DNA of 64,000 bases. Origin: JAOXRU01 sp965247735. GTDB lineage: Bacteria; Bacteroidota; Bacteroidia; Flavobacteriales; Flavobacteriaceae. This document shows positions 28,401 through 35,342 of this stretch, in pieces. The notes under the pieces were generated by a model. It searched no databases, was not told the origin of the DNA, and saw only the letters and a program-made list of their open reading frames with translations. The first letter of the stretch is position 1, and each line of letters begins with the position of its first letter. The stretch lies in contig CBDFHN010000002.1 of the NCBI GenBank assembly GCA_965247735.1, forward strand, positions 1,798,001-1,862,000, in the 5' to 3' direction. Made by a program: the position numbers and the translations under genes.

Positions 28401-30913
28401 GGTGTAGAACGGTATACAAAACTTTTCTCGTAATGATATGCAAGTCCAGTAATGGTATCAGATGCTGTTATATTATACACAGGAGTTGTGCTATCTGGAA
28501 TTTCTCTAAAATCCAATTCTTCATCATTTTCAACGATGGATGAAATTATCGCCGTATTGCTTTCAATTTGTAAACCACCAATTTGCGCTAGAGTATACTT
28601 TAAAGGCAAGAGTTTCACTCTGTATTCTCCTGTTTCTATATGTGTTTCAAAATCGGTAGTTGTACCAGGAGTTATATTACCAGTTGGAGGCTTATAACCC
28701 AAGGTTAATTTTGCTGTACCAATATTATTTTTAGCACTAATTCTTATCTTATCTTCAAGATCGTTTTTTATAAGAATGGTGTCTCTAATGCCATTTTGTC
28801 CAAAACCAATAATCTTTTGTGCCTCTACAGAACCTCCAACTACTTTCCCAACTATAGTAACTTTAGTCTCATCTATAAAATTGACTTCTTCATTAGAATC
28901 TTCAAAAAACTCAAATAAGTCATTTTCATCGGCAGGAAATCTACCGCTATGTGTGAAAAAATGACCTCCTTTAGCTATGGTAATATAATGATTTCCGATG
29001 GGCACACTAATTTCAAATTCTCCATTTTCATCTGTTAACACTGGACGATTATTGCTATCAATTACGATTTCTCCATCTATAAAAATATTTGCTCCTTCGG
29101 AGCCAATCCTAGCGTACACATCTAAATCATCTCCGTTAGGATTCAGCCAATATTCTCCTTTTGCAAACTTTTCTCCCGAGGTATTAGTGAACGTATTATA
29201 ACCTTCTTCATTAATCCCTGGCCCTAGTTTATCTTGCATTACTATGGGAGGAAAAATATTTCGGGTATCATATAGTACCCTTCCTATAAAATCAAAAGAA
29301 GATATATCTGTAAAATTTATTTTATTAACTACTTCTGCTCCTTGTCCCAAAAACACTAATTGCTGATTGGGTTCAAACTCATGTTGACCAAATAAGGGGG
29401 TAATTTCATAAGATTCTCCAGTACCAGAGTATGGAATAGCACTTATTTCATAATTTCCATTTAAATCTGTAATTCCAATAACACCAAACTGGGTTGAAGT
29501 AGGCGTATCTCCTTCACCTTCCCCTACCCATTCGGTATCATCTATTAATTCTGCATGATTTTTATTAAAACTAAATCCATATTTGGACAAGTCATAGGCA
29601 TAGGTACCAGTCCCTTCGTCCAGTCTTAAATACAGAGCTAAATCTTTGTGATTTCCTCCTATATATCTTTTAAAATCTTGTCCTATCGTTTTATCATCCA
29701 AAATATTATCCCAAACTCTAATTTCGTCTATTATAAATTCTTTGGATCCGATTCCTCCAAATCTAACTTCTTCCCAACTTCCAGTAGCAAAATTGGAAGA
29801 AGGTGCTGTAAAAACTATTTTCTCGTTAATTTCTTGAATATTTTCATTTAGAAGATTTTGAAAATCTTCCGAAATCGGCTTACCGTTAATATATAATAAA
29901 GGAATTTTTCCATTTTCCAGAACTACAGAAAAATGCACAAATTCCTCATTAAATTTGCTCAACGCTTCTATAATTTCATCGCCTCTTGCATCCAATTTCC
30001 CTGCAGGATAGCCATTTCCAAGGGTGAAATCTCCCAAAGCACCTATAGAAACAGTTAATAAACTAGCATCATCATTGAGCTTTACAAAAACATCAAGATT
30101 TGTACTTCCAGTAAGAGAAAACAGTTTAATTTTTTCTGTTCCAGAAAAGTCTGTTACTGGTTTTAACCAGGCTTGAAGGGTGGTTTTAGTTGTAATTTCT
30201 TTATCTCCTAATTTGGAGGCGATAAGTCCACTATCTTTTAATTTTATGGCATGACCAAAACTGAGATCCCCCCCTTGTGGGCTTGCATATACGGATACTC
30301 CTTTTACTGGGTTTCCTCCTTTAAAACTAATATTACCAGTTACAATAGCTGTTGGGTTTCTGTACCCAATTCCGGTAACAAAATTGGTCAATTCCGTTTT
30401 TTCGTTCGAAATACCACTGGCAAATATTTTGTACTCGTATAATACTCCGCCTTCTACATACTTGTCTTCATATTCGGTTGCATCTGGTGCTGCACTCGCT
30501 ATTTGTTCATAAACAGCATCGGTATTAGAAGGATCATATACTCTTCTATACACCTTAAAAACGTCAATAAGACTTTGATTGTTTCGCACTAACCAAGAGA
30601 TTCTGATCTTATCTCCAAAATACCCCTTTGAGACTTCAAAATTGCTGTAAGAGAAGGTAGACCTTAAATACAAAACATCCCAGGGGAACCTAATGTCTAG
30701 GGTATCTGTTTTTCTAATTCTAACAGAAAGAGTATCAGCTCCGCTAATATAAACAGAGTCTTTAATTCCTAAAAATGGTATCCCTACTTGAATGGTATAG
30801 TTGTTTTTTTGTATGGTTTGTGCTGCGGTTACCGGTTTTGGAGGCTGGTTTTGCGCCCATAACGTTCCTGTACATAGTATCACCATGTACAATAAAAGTA
30901 GTTGTCTGCTCAT
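22472..30913 (-). CDS. giant LamG-domain cell-surface protein with T9SS type A sorting domain
   Basis: 2813 aa. A signal peptide (1-20) is followed by an Fn3-like region (about 80-190), a LamG/concanavalin-like domain (about 221-449), carboxypeptidase-regulatory-like segments, two Ser/Thr-rich amphipathic beta stretches (about 1010-1110 and 1275-1330), two more LamG domains (about 1714-1879 and 1904-2059), a BACON-like domain (about 2230-2304), the module shared with the next gene (2307-2417), WTWISFSV repeats, and a C-terminal sorting domain (IYIFPNPFEEDINV.., 2734-2813). It is exported by the type IX system and probably binds glycans or other cells. Operon with the collar protein upstream and the 300-aa protein downstream. 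Confidence 0.9.
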   Translation of the reverse strand: MSRQLLLLYMVILCTGTLWAQNQPPKPVTAAQTIQKNNYTIQVGIPFLGIKDSVYISGADTLSVRIRKTDTLDIRFPWDVLYLRSTFSYSNFEVSKGYFGDKIRISWLVRNNQSLIDVFKVYRRVYDPSNTDAVYEQIASAAPDATEYEDKYVEGGVLYEYKIFASGISNEKTELTNFVTGIGYRNPTAIVTGNISFKGGNPVKGVSVYASPQGGDLSFGHAIKLKDSGLIASKLGDKEITTKTTLQAWLKPVTDFSGTEKIKLFSLTGSTNLDVFVKLNDDASLLTVSIGALGDFTLGNGYPAGKLDARGDEIIEALSKFNEEFVHFSVVLENGKIPLLYINGKPISEDFQNLLNENIQEINEKIVFTAPSSNFATGSWEEVRFGGIGSKEFIIDEIRVWDNILDDKTIGQDFKRYIGGNHKDLALYLRLDEGTGTYAYDLSKYGFSFNKNHAELIDDTEWVGEGEGDTPTSTQFGVIGITDLNGNYEISAIPYSGTGESYEITPLFGQHEFEPNQQLVFLGQGAEVVNKINFTDISSFDFIGRVLYDTRNIFPPIVMQDKLGPGINEEGYNTFTNTSGEKFAKGEYWLNPNGDDLDVYARIGSEGANIFIDGEIVIDSNNRPVLTDENGEFEISVPIGNHYITIAKGGHFFTHSGRFPADENDLFEFFEDSNEEVNFIDETKVTIVGKVVGGSVEAQKIIGFGQNGIRDTILIKNDLEDKIRISAKNNIGTAKLTLGYKPPTGNITPGTTTDFETHIETGEYRVKLLPLKYTLAQIGGLQIESNTAIISSIVENDEELDFREIPDSTTPVYNITASDTITGLAYHYEKSFVYRSTPVLKVIKQSSEDKITIGEDEFVTTGLKVDNKDVLVYKQFGTYKVEMKSFEPYVNKDDNSAHVHDTVPIIDGIPLITNNLALANSESFSIDSINKSKYTYTFKGGLPTVSKPFTKSLDIKFRINEVDYEATDYIKENILLGGASDGSQTFVTAAPDIPDIILRDPPGSNSFASIEEGQSISFSNSSSLAHDETIGTDTTIKTGMKVETGGGLAGPVISSESKNDFTLGISTTLSSEDGESSTKTYTFSQTISTSDDPDFVGAEGDLYIGQSKNYFYGAFDNVTSAIDSIRGTADLKLTNSEGAIFYITKEKAMTFVEEPSNTFFVYSQKHILETLIPSLEEIIDNIDKGVISENDEGVLPRVQYVQQVNLWRKVIRNNERKKYLAINDRANLKQETIGAPIPLFANSFYRYLDENFEDNISFDAGVGEFTRSVESAVLVSETHEFDVELNESFKSDIGVILQGATGMVLSPSTSLSQTISETESKEEINTTLISYTLKDNDEANFFSVDVINTFDGYGPIFSTQGGRSSCPHEKAELSYFYNNASYNPLVPTIPPLEEDQREKLSFATVPIEDPLISVNTADIGGVLDTQQAEFELTLENNGTAGTDSDFRLRVDNISNPNNAKINIEPNGTIVHVPYGQEVKYALTVEKSISNVFDYENINIILESLCDEDNINANVEISVHFVPTCTEVQIASPPTNWVYNINVSENADGSTNALPITMNGFKTTFDNFEKIDLQYRLASSPSWVRLHSYYKDVFYQDAVDNKEDKISNIGSATELSFNWDIVDNKLENGTYEIRAVSKCTNDTEFVSDIISGTIELDAPVVFGTPEPIDGILSAGEDLKVRFNENIFYNSAISKIEIKGATNQLPIKNDVSLLFEGESNTVTIEKPSIVSGDFSVEFWMNNKTTSLPAIIMSQPNGFEIGINASEELYWKLGTEEIKILFSDDDLFHHYTFTYKKDARKMAIYEDSNSLKEITADANLEFSSNETLTIGGNSFFGNIHDLRLWTKYLSITTAGANIYSQTLGNEKNLLGYWSMHEGRGTITRDLARFKHGSVNASWDIKPKGQSYDFKGDQALILENMGFAVITSDMDATISFWLKTNTTQNATIFSNGRGDGTDINQADGFDNKWALDINTSGNLILANEGKNYELTNSTLVDDQWHHITILLNRHGALQTLVDGQQVSSNSIKDITGFKDNIIWIGARGQKDLAGAITFDQFFTGNIDEFRIWNTLRNKEQVVRDQYNEIDAESIGLLGYARMNTPLPGGSPETDYFHVVANNDVIKSKTKLNTGTTSLSEDTPAIQPERSLIKFRVQHTINQDEMIISPEVSDFASLEGQILDITVDRMFDKTNNQQASPITWTAFVRINEMSWFVDGYDDIVSLQQEYNTSETFEITIINKGGKKQPFEISNFPNWLQLSETSGILDPDSKITIIATIDETLSVGEYQENLTLNTDYNYDEKLSLNVRVLAPAPDWSLDPSLFDYSMNVVGRVKLDGFFSADPFNKVAAFHNDELRGFADLVYDSTYKEYFVFLTIYSNSTSGEELSFKVWDANQGRLLEASLNDDLNISFISNDVIGSLSQPGIFSNTNLSEQDITLKNGWTWISFSVNSPNFDAINTLTSGLDLETSNLIKSHSPAYLDAYYKDTNDSVKSGWSGTISANGGMNADKMYKVRLSKEQVFNVRGDLIALDKWRFEVKENWNWLPYPLLKNVTVNEALALFDAEDGDVIKSQNQFAIYDQVHGWKGNLKSMVKGNGYMLKASTAQTYRYPLYFTGKRLAPDAIANTNVANAKEIDTDQFSRYPENMNAIVSIPKGYSSLYVYNENSNLVGIGSPESSNSESNLFFVTIYGETLTKLNFYLGKEDRLIKNSYLFNFASNSVLGTYSSPVVLYEEVQSTDLDTIYIFPNPFEEDINVLLAATKQQTCVLRLYTMSGKLAFSKEVNLKKGENKIQLSPNVSNGVYILKFSVDQNEIMAKIIKE

Positions 30914-30916
30914 GGT

Positions 30917-31804
30917 TTATAGTTTTATGATATAATTAACTCCATAATTTATGGGTCTTGATTCTACTGTTCCAGCATTTCCAGAGTTACCATTAACATT
31001 GTGCGAATGATCTCCATTATTCAGCATTGGTAGAGAATTTTTTATGTTTGGCTCAGTTGGGCTTGCATCATTAGAAGCAGAAGTTTCTAGCCCATTTATA
31101 GCAAGTAATTGGTTCCAATGTGTACTATTATTATGATTATGATCTCCATCTATAGAGGTATTGAGATCTATAGCATGCAGGTGCTGCTTGTTGGCAGATT
31201 GCTGAATACTCTTTAAAGTATTTGCTTCCATATTAGCGCTTTCTGTGCCATGCGTCCCGGATCCCCTCAAAAACATACCTCTTAAATCTGGAACTTTAGT
31301 GCCCCCAATTACATTTTTTAAATTGGCACTGCCAGGTACGGTGCTAAAATCTTGCCCATAACATAAAGCCCAGCCATTTGGTGCAGTTGTGCCGAGAAAA
31401 GGCATAATGGATCCTGTAGGCACCCCATTAAGTGCGGCAACAGCATAAGGTACATGACGCAATAATTCATCTGATATAAGAGTAGTTCCATCTTCTATTT
31501 TTAAATAGGTATCAAAATTGGCAACATTGCTATATTCTGCTATTGGCACCTCTACAGTTAGGGAAAATACCCCAAAATAATCGGTAATAATATTTTGTGT
31601 TTCTACTAAAATATCTTGATTACCACCATTTTTATAATACATGGTTATTGTTAAGCTAATGGTTGTGTCTTTTTTTACTGCATTGTTCACATCCCTAGCA
31701 ATTCCTTGGATGGCAATGCTAGATGTGGTAATCTGAGCATTTGAAAGCAAGGTTACTAATAAAAAAATGGCCGTTAATAAAAGTGTTTTGATTTTGGATA
31801 GCAT
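30917..31804 (-). CDS. secreted protein with phage tail-collar domain
   Basis: 295 aa. A signal peptide (1-23, ending SNAQ) is followed by a beta domain (about 25-125) and a tail-collar-like domain from about residue 131 (GSIMPFLGTTAPNGWALCYGQ, given in part; PDLRGMFLRG near 172), then a His/Asn-rich distal part (QHLHAID, GDHNHNN, GDHSHNV) ending ESRPINYGVNYIIKL, as in short tail fibres. The signal peptide shows it is exported by the cell and is not a prophage relic. It is the first gene of the operon with the giant T9SS protein (3-nt gap). Confidence 0.88.
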   Translation of the reverse strand: MLSKIKTLLLTAIFLLVTLLSNAQITTSSIAIQGIARDVNNAVKKDTTISLTITMYYKNGGNQDILVETQNIITDYFGVFSLTVEVPIAEYSNVANFDTYLKIEDGTTLISDELLRHVPYAVAALNGVPTGSIMPFLGTTAPNGWALCYGQDFSTVPGSANLKNVIGGTKVPDLRGMFLRGSGTHGTESANMEANTLKSIQQSANKQHLHAIDLNTSIDGDHNHNNSTHWNQLLAINGLETSASNDASPTEPNIKNSLPMLNNGDHSHNVNGNSGNAGTVESRPINYGVNYIIKL

Positions 31805-32274
31805 AAGTTTTCTGTTTTTTTGGTTAAATAAAAATGGTAAACAGTTTTGGCACTGTCTAAATATTGGTATCTGCTACTAAATACTAACAGAAACAAGTGA
31901 TTTACATGTATACCAAGGAAGAGATATTGGCTCTCTATTCCTAAAAAATGTGAAGTTTGCACTAGTTTTTGTGAACTTTTAACAAGAATAACCTACAAAA
32001 CTAAGGGTTTTTACCTAGTTTTGTTAGCTCATTTTTAACACAATAATTAACTTGTTTTTTTTATATCTTCAAACGAAAAAGAGACTAGAATGAAGATGTT
32101 AATTTTTGACTCTTATGTTTTTATTTAATTGCTTGGCACATAAATAATCCTTTTCAATTCTATGCATAATCTAAGAGGCGCAAACTGAAGTATCCTTTTA
32201 ACTAAAACAACAGGGATGGAATAGAAAAACAAAAAAATATCTTGGCTGCAAATAGGTTGGCATTTTATCCACAA
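31805..32274. promoter_or_regulatory. 470-nt intergenic region with an inverted repeat at 31995-32025
   Basis: No gene is seen. ACAAAACTA (31995-32003) and TAGTTTTGT (32016-32024) form perfect 9-nt arms. Each arm also reads as a TAnnTTTG -7 box, one on each strand. The region must hold the promoter of the minus-strand surface operon starting at 31804. No clear -33 box was found. Confidence 0.4.
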
Positions 32275-32991
32275 TCAGTTCTTTTGGAATAAATTTAGAA
32301 CCTTAATAACATAAGGCTTGGATATTGGAATACTACTGTCTCCTATAAAGATGGTTTTGTGATCCACTGCGTTCACTTTTTTAATGGCAACCAAATACCT
32401 TTGATGCACTCTAATAAATTCGGTTCTTGAGAGTTGTTCTTGTAATTTCGCCAAAGAACTTCTCACCAGGTGTTTCATGTTTTCTTCAAATATATGCACA
32501 TAGTTGCCATCAGATTTTAGATGGGTAATATTTTTAAGGTATATTTTTTGTAAAACTTTGCCTTTTTTGACAATTAAATGTTTGTCCTCTGTTTTATTAT
32601 TAGTATTTACTTTTTGTGCTCCATTGGCGCTCCTATTCAATGCTAATTTTATAGAAGCAATAAGTTCACTGTTTTTAAACGGTTTTACAATATATCCTTG
32701 GGGATTTGTTTTTAATATTTCATTTATGGTTTTATCATCATCAAAAGCGGTAAGGTAGATAAAAGGAATATCTAAGTTATTCTGGATCTGGTCTGCCAAC
32801 CAGATTCCGTTTTTCTCACCAGAAAGGTGAATATCTATAAGAACCAAATCGACATTTAGAAATTGTATTTCTTGCCAAGCCCTTTCTGCATGTGTGGCAG
32901 AGCCTGCAATGGCAAAATCATTTTTTTCCAATACCAACATGATATTGGCTCTGGTAAAAGTCATATTTTCTACTACAAATATGTTTTTCAT
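32275..32991 (-). CDS. LytTR-family response regulator (TCS 3)
   Basis: 238 aa. The receiver domain (about 1-120) has phospho-acceptor D53 (LVLIDIHLSG), Thr in IYLTAFDD and the VKPF Lys. The acidic pair is reduced to E8-N9 (FVVENMTF), which is unusual. The LytTR domain (about 140-238) includes FIRVHQRYLVAIKKVNAV and SIPISKPYVIKVL. It is encoded downstream of its presumed kinase with 99 nt between, and that gap holds copy 2 of the AGCATG element, so it may have its own control. Confidence 0.92.
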   Translation of the reverse strand: MKNIFVVENMTFTRANIMLVLEKNDFAIAGSATHAERAWQEIQFLNVDLVLIDIHLSGEKNGIWLADQIQNNLDIPFIYLTAFDDDKTINEILKTNPQGYIVKPFKNSELIASIKLALNRSANGAQKVNTNNKTEDKHLIVKKGKVLQKIYLKNITHLKSDGNYVHIFEENMKHLVRSSLAKLQEQLSRTEFIRVHQRYLVAIKKVNAVDHKTIFIGDSSIPISKPYVIKVLNLFQKN

Positions 32992-33001
32992 GTGTTTTTA
33001 T

Positions 33002-33075
33002 TTATCTTTTTTTATCGGTTACATGCTGTTCGCTTTTAATCAATTTCTAGAATGATATACTTTTAAACATGCTCG
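33002..33075 (-). promoter_or_regulatory. AGCATG leader element, copy 2
   Basis: The boxes GAGCATGTTT (near 33064-33073) and ACAGCATGT (near 33020-33028) stand 46 nt apart on the minus strand. The response regulator ATG follows 30 nt after the second box. AAAAGCGAACAGCATGTAACC matches copy 1 closely. The frame opened by the first box meets TAG after seven codons, but codons resembling the other copies (IKSEQHVT) continue past it to TAA at about 33002. Confidence 0.8.
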
Positions 33076-33090
33076 TTTCATTTATATAAA

Positions 33091-35034
33091 TTAAAATTCT
33101 AGTTTAAAATAAAAATTGGGTTTACTTGTTAAGGTAGAAGTACCAATGAGTTCTTCTGTGAGCATATCTATGATTTTAAGCCCAAGAGATTCTTTTTTGT
33201 TTATGACTCCGTTATACAACTCTGGAGTTCCGCTATCGGTATAGTGAAGGGAGAAATTGTCATTATTTTTTGAAAAGGAAATAAATATTTGACCACTATC
33301 TGTTTTGGAAAAGGCATGTTTAATACTGTTTATGATAAGTTCATTTACAATTAATCCTATTGGAATTGCTCTTTCTATTCCAATAATAATTGCCTCTTTA
33401 TCAAATTCTGTATTGAGGTTAATATTCGGATTATAAGTTAGCAACTCCGAAAGCAGTTTATTAAGGTAGTTTTGCATATTCACAACCGTTTCTTGTCCTT
33501 CATAATACAATAACTTATGCACCAAAGCGACCGCTCTTATATTCTTTTGCCCTATTTCAATTACTTCTTTTGTTTTTTTATCTTTGACGGTATTAAATTG
33601 TAAATCCCAATAACTAGATATCAATTGCAAGCTGTTTTTAACTCTATGGTGCAGTTCTTTTCTAAGCAATTCGCTGTTTTCTAATGAAAGTGTAATCTGA
33701 TTTTTTTGCTTAGAAAGCAATTGATGGTTTTTTCTTAATTTATAACCGAAAAACAAAAAAAACAGTCCAAATAAAACAAATAAACCCAAGACTATTTGCT
33801 GGTAAAAGTTTATTTTATCCTTGCTCTTAATAAGATCATTAGCCTTTGATAAATCTGCTTCTTTTCTATCTATATTGAACTTATAAGAAGCCAAAGCCAT
33901 GGCATTCTTATTTTTTCTTTTGCCTAAAGAATCTGATAATACTTTTAATTGTTGTTTAACAATAAGAGAAGCTTCAATATCTTTTTTATACAGAAGTATT
34001 TTTTCTTTATACGTTAATGCTTTTGTTAGAAACTTTGCACTTGGCGCAACGTCTAAAATCCCGAAGGCCAATGTTAATTGCTCCTGTGCCTTATCAAACT
34101 TCTTTTGATTGTAATATATTTCGGTTTTAAAGCTATAACTTTCAAGTAAATGGATATTGTAATTGGTATCCGCAGGTATTTGCTTTTTGGTACTTCGTAA
34201 AAGCTGAAGTGCTTGTCCGTATTTTTTTTCTTTTATTAAAAATGGAATTTGGTTGCTTTTAACTAAATGTTCGAAAGCAATAACGTATTCCGGAGTGTAA
34301 CCCGTCTCTTCGTTTTTATTCTTAGTAAGGAGTTTTAGGGCTTTGTTCATATATACTAAAGAACTATCCTTTTTACCCAAAAACATATAACTTTTACTAA
34401 TATCATTTAAAGCCCTCACTCTAAATATATAGTTAATATCTTTATTTTTCTCCTGTATGGTAATTTCTAACTGGTAATTTTTAATGGCTTGGTAGTAATT
34501 TTCTGCATAGAAATATACATCTGCTAAATTTTTTTCATACAAATTATTCTGATTCCAATAATTAAGCTTGTATTTTTCGTTTAATTCATGCATTTTTTCT
34601 AACCATTGAATACTTTCTTCATGTAATCCTAATACATCAAGGCAAGTATTTAAAATGGCTATTATTTGGAATGCATTTTTTTGAGATAAAACTTCATCAT
34701 AAGATAAATACTCCAGACAGAATCTTACAGCAGTTAAATAATGCTGTTGGGTTCCTGCTTTATTGCATAATATATAAAGCGTTTCTAGGAATTCTTCTTG
34801 AGGTTTTTGTTTGGCGTAAACATGTATTTCGTCTAAAAGTTTTTTTACAACTTCCTCAGGTAAATCGTATTTGTCATGATTGTCAATATAATTGACGTAT
34901 CCATTAAAAACGGTGTCATTAGTAATCTTTATAGAAGTTAAAAAATCGGGCAACTGCTCCTGTCCATAAACAACGTAAATAGAGAACAACAAATAAAGTA
35001 ACAAATAAGTAGGTCGCTTTTTTTTAATAATCAA
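33091..35034 (-). CDS. TPR-containing sensor histidine kinase, HisKA_2 type (TCS 3)
   Basis: 647 aa. A signal-peptide-like leader is followed by a periplasmic region of TPR-like helical repeats (about 100-400; e.g. YAENYYQAIKNYQLEI), one transmembrane helix (about 413-433), and a HisKA_2 dimerisation/phosphoacceptor domain with ELHHRVKNSLQLI near residue 463. The HATPase domain follows (VNELIINSIKHAFSK, SLGLKIIDML). The start appears to be TTG at 35034: an in-frame stop lies a few codons upstream and no ATG is near. Partner of the LytTR regulator that follows. Confidence 0.9.
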   Translation of the reverse strand: MIIKKKRPTYLLLYLLFSIYVVYGQEQLPDFLTSIKITNDTVFNGYVNYIDNHDKYDLPEEVVKKLLDEIHVYAKQKPQEEFLETLYILCNKAGTQQHYLTAVRFCLEYLSYDEVLSQKNAFQIIAILNTCLDVLGLHEESIQWLEKMHELNEKYKLNYWNQNNLYEKNLADVYFYAENYYQAIKNYQLEITIQEKNKDINYIFRVRALNDISKSYMFLGKKDSSLVYMNKALKLLTKNKNEETGYTPEYVIAFEHLVKSNQIPFLIKEKKYGQALQLLRSTKKQIPADTNYNIHLLESYSFKTEIYYNQKKFDKAQEQLTLAFGILDVAPSAKFLTKALTYKEKILLYKKDIEASLIVKQQLKVLSDSLGKRKNKNAMALASYKFNIDRKEADLSKANDLIKSKDKINFYQQIVLGLFVLFGLFFLFFGYKLRKNHQLLSKQKNQITLSLENSELLRKELHHRVKNSLQLISSYWDLQFNTVKDKKTKEVIEIGQKNIRAVALVHKLLYYEGQETVVNMQNYLNKLLSELLTYNPNINLNTEFDKEAIIIGIERAIPIGLIVNELIINSIKHAFSKTDSGQIFISFSKNNDNFSLHYTDSGTPELYNGVINKKESLGLKIIDMLTEELIGTSTLTSKPNFYFKLEF

Positions 35035-35342
35035 TGGCTTTAACTATTGGTAAATTTCGCTTCTTATTTGGGAGGTAAAATGCACATTAAATATAGGGAA
35101 AACTTTTAGATAACGTAATGTTTTATTTCTTTTTGTATACTAATTACTGCTTGAATTATGGGTTTTGAGCATGCATATGAAATTAAACACCTGTCCATCA
35201 TATTTTTTAAGAATAATATTTTTAAAGCTTTTTTAAGACTCTTTCCTTGCTTATGCTTGTTTTTTTTGCATCAAAAAAAAAGCACCATTCAATTAAGAAT
35301 GGCACTTTGTACTAGGTCTGGGTTATTTTTTTATTCCAAAAA
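35035..35342. other. 308-nt intergenic region
   Basis: No gene is seen. It holds the upstream region of the TCS 3 kinase and, at its other end, the terminator of the 587-aa lipoprotein gene. A short plus-strand frame at 35158 has no start context or homology and is not believed. Confidence 0.5.
35272..35306 (-). terminator. intrinsic terminator of the lipoprotein gene
   Basis: CCATTC (35285-35290) and GAATGG (35297-35302), extended by flanking bases, form a stem. On the minus strand a run of nine T follows. It lies 37 nt past the stop at 35343. Confidence 0.82.

Noticed and set aside
22472..30913. Plus-strand frames of 60-87 codons inside the giant gene
   Set aside because: They are antisense shadows of a long conserved reading frame, with no start context or domain.
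30917..31804. Prophage remnant
   Set aside because: The collar-domain protein has a signal peptide and lies in an operon of secreted proteins; no capsid, portal, integrase or lysis gene is nearby.
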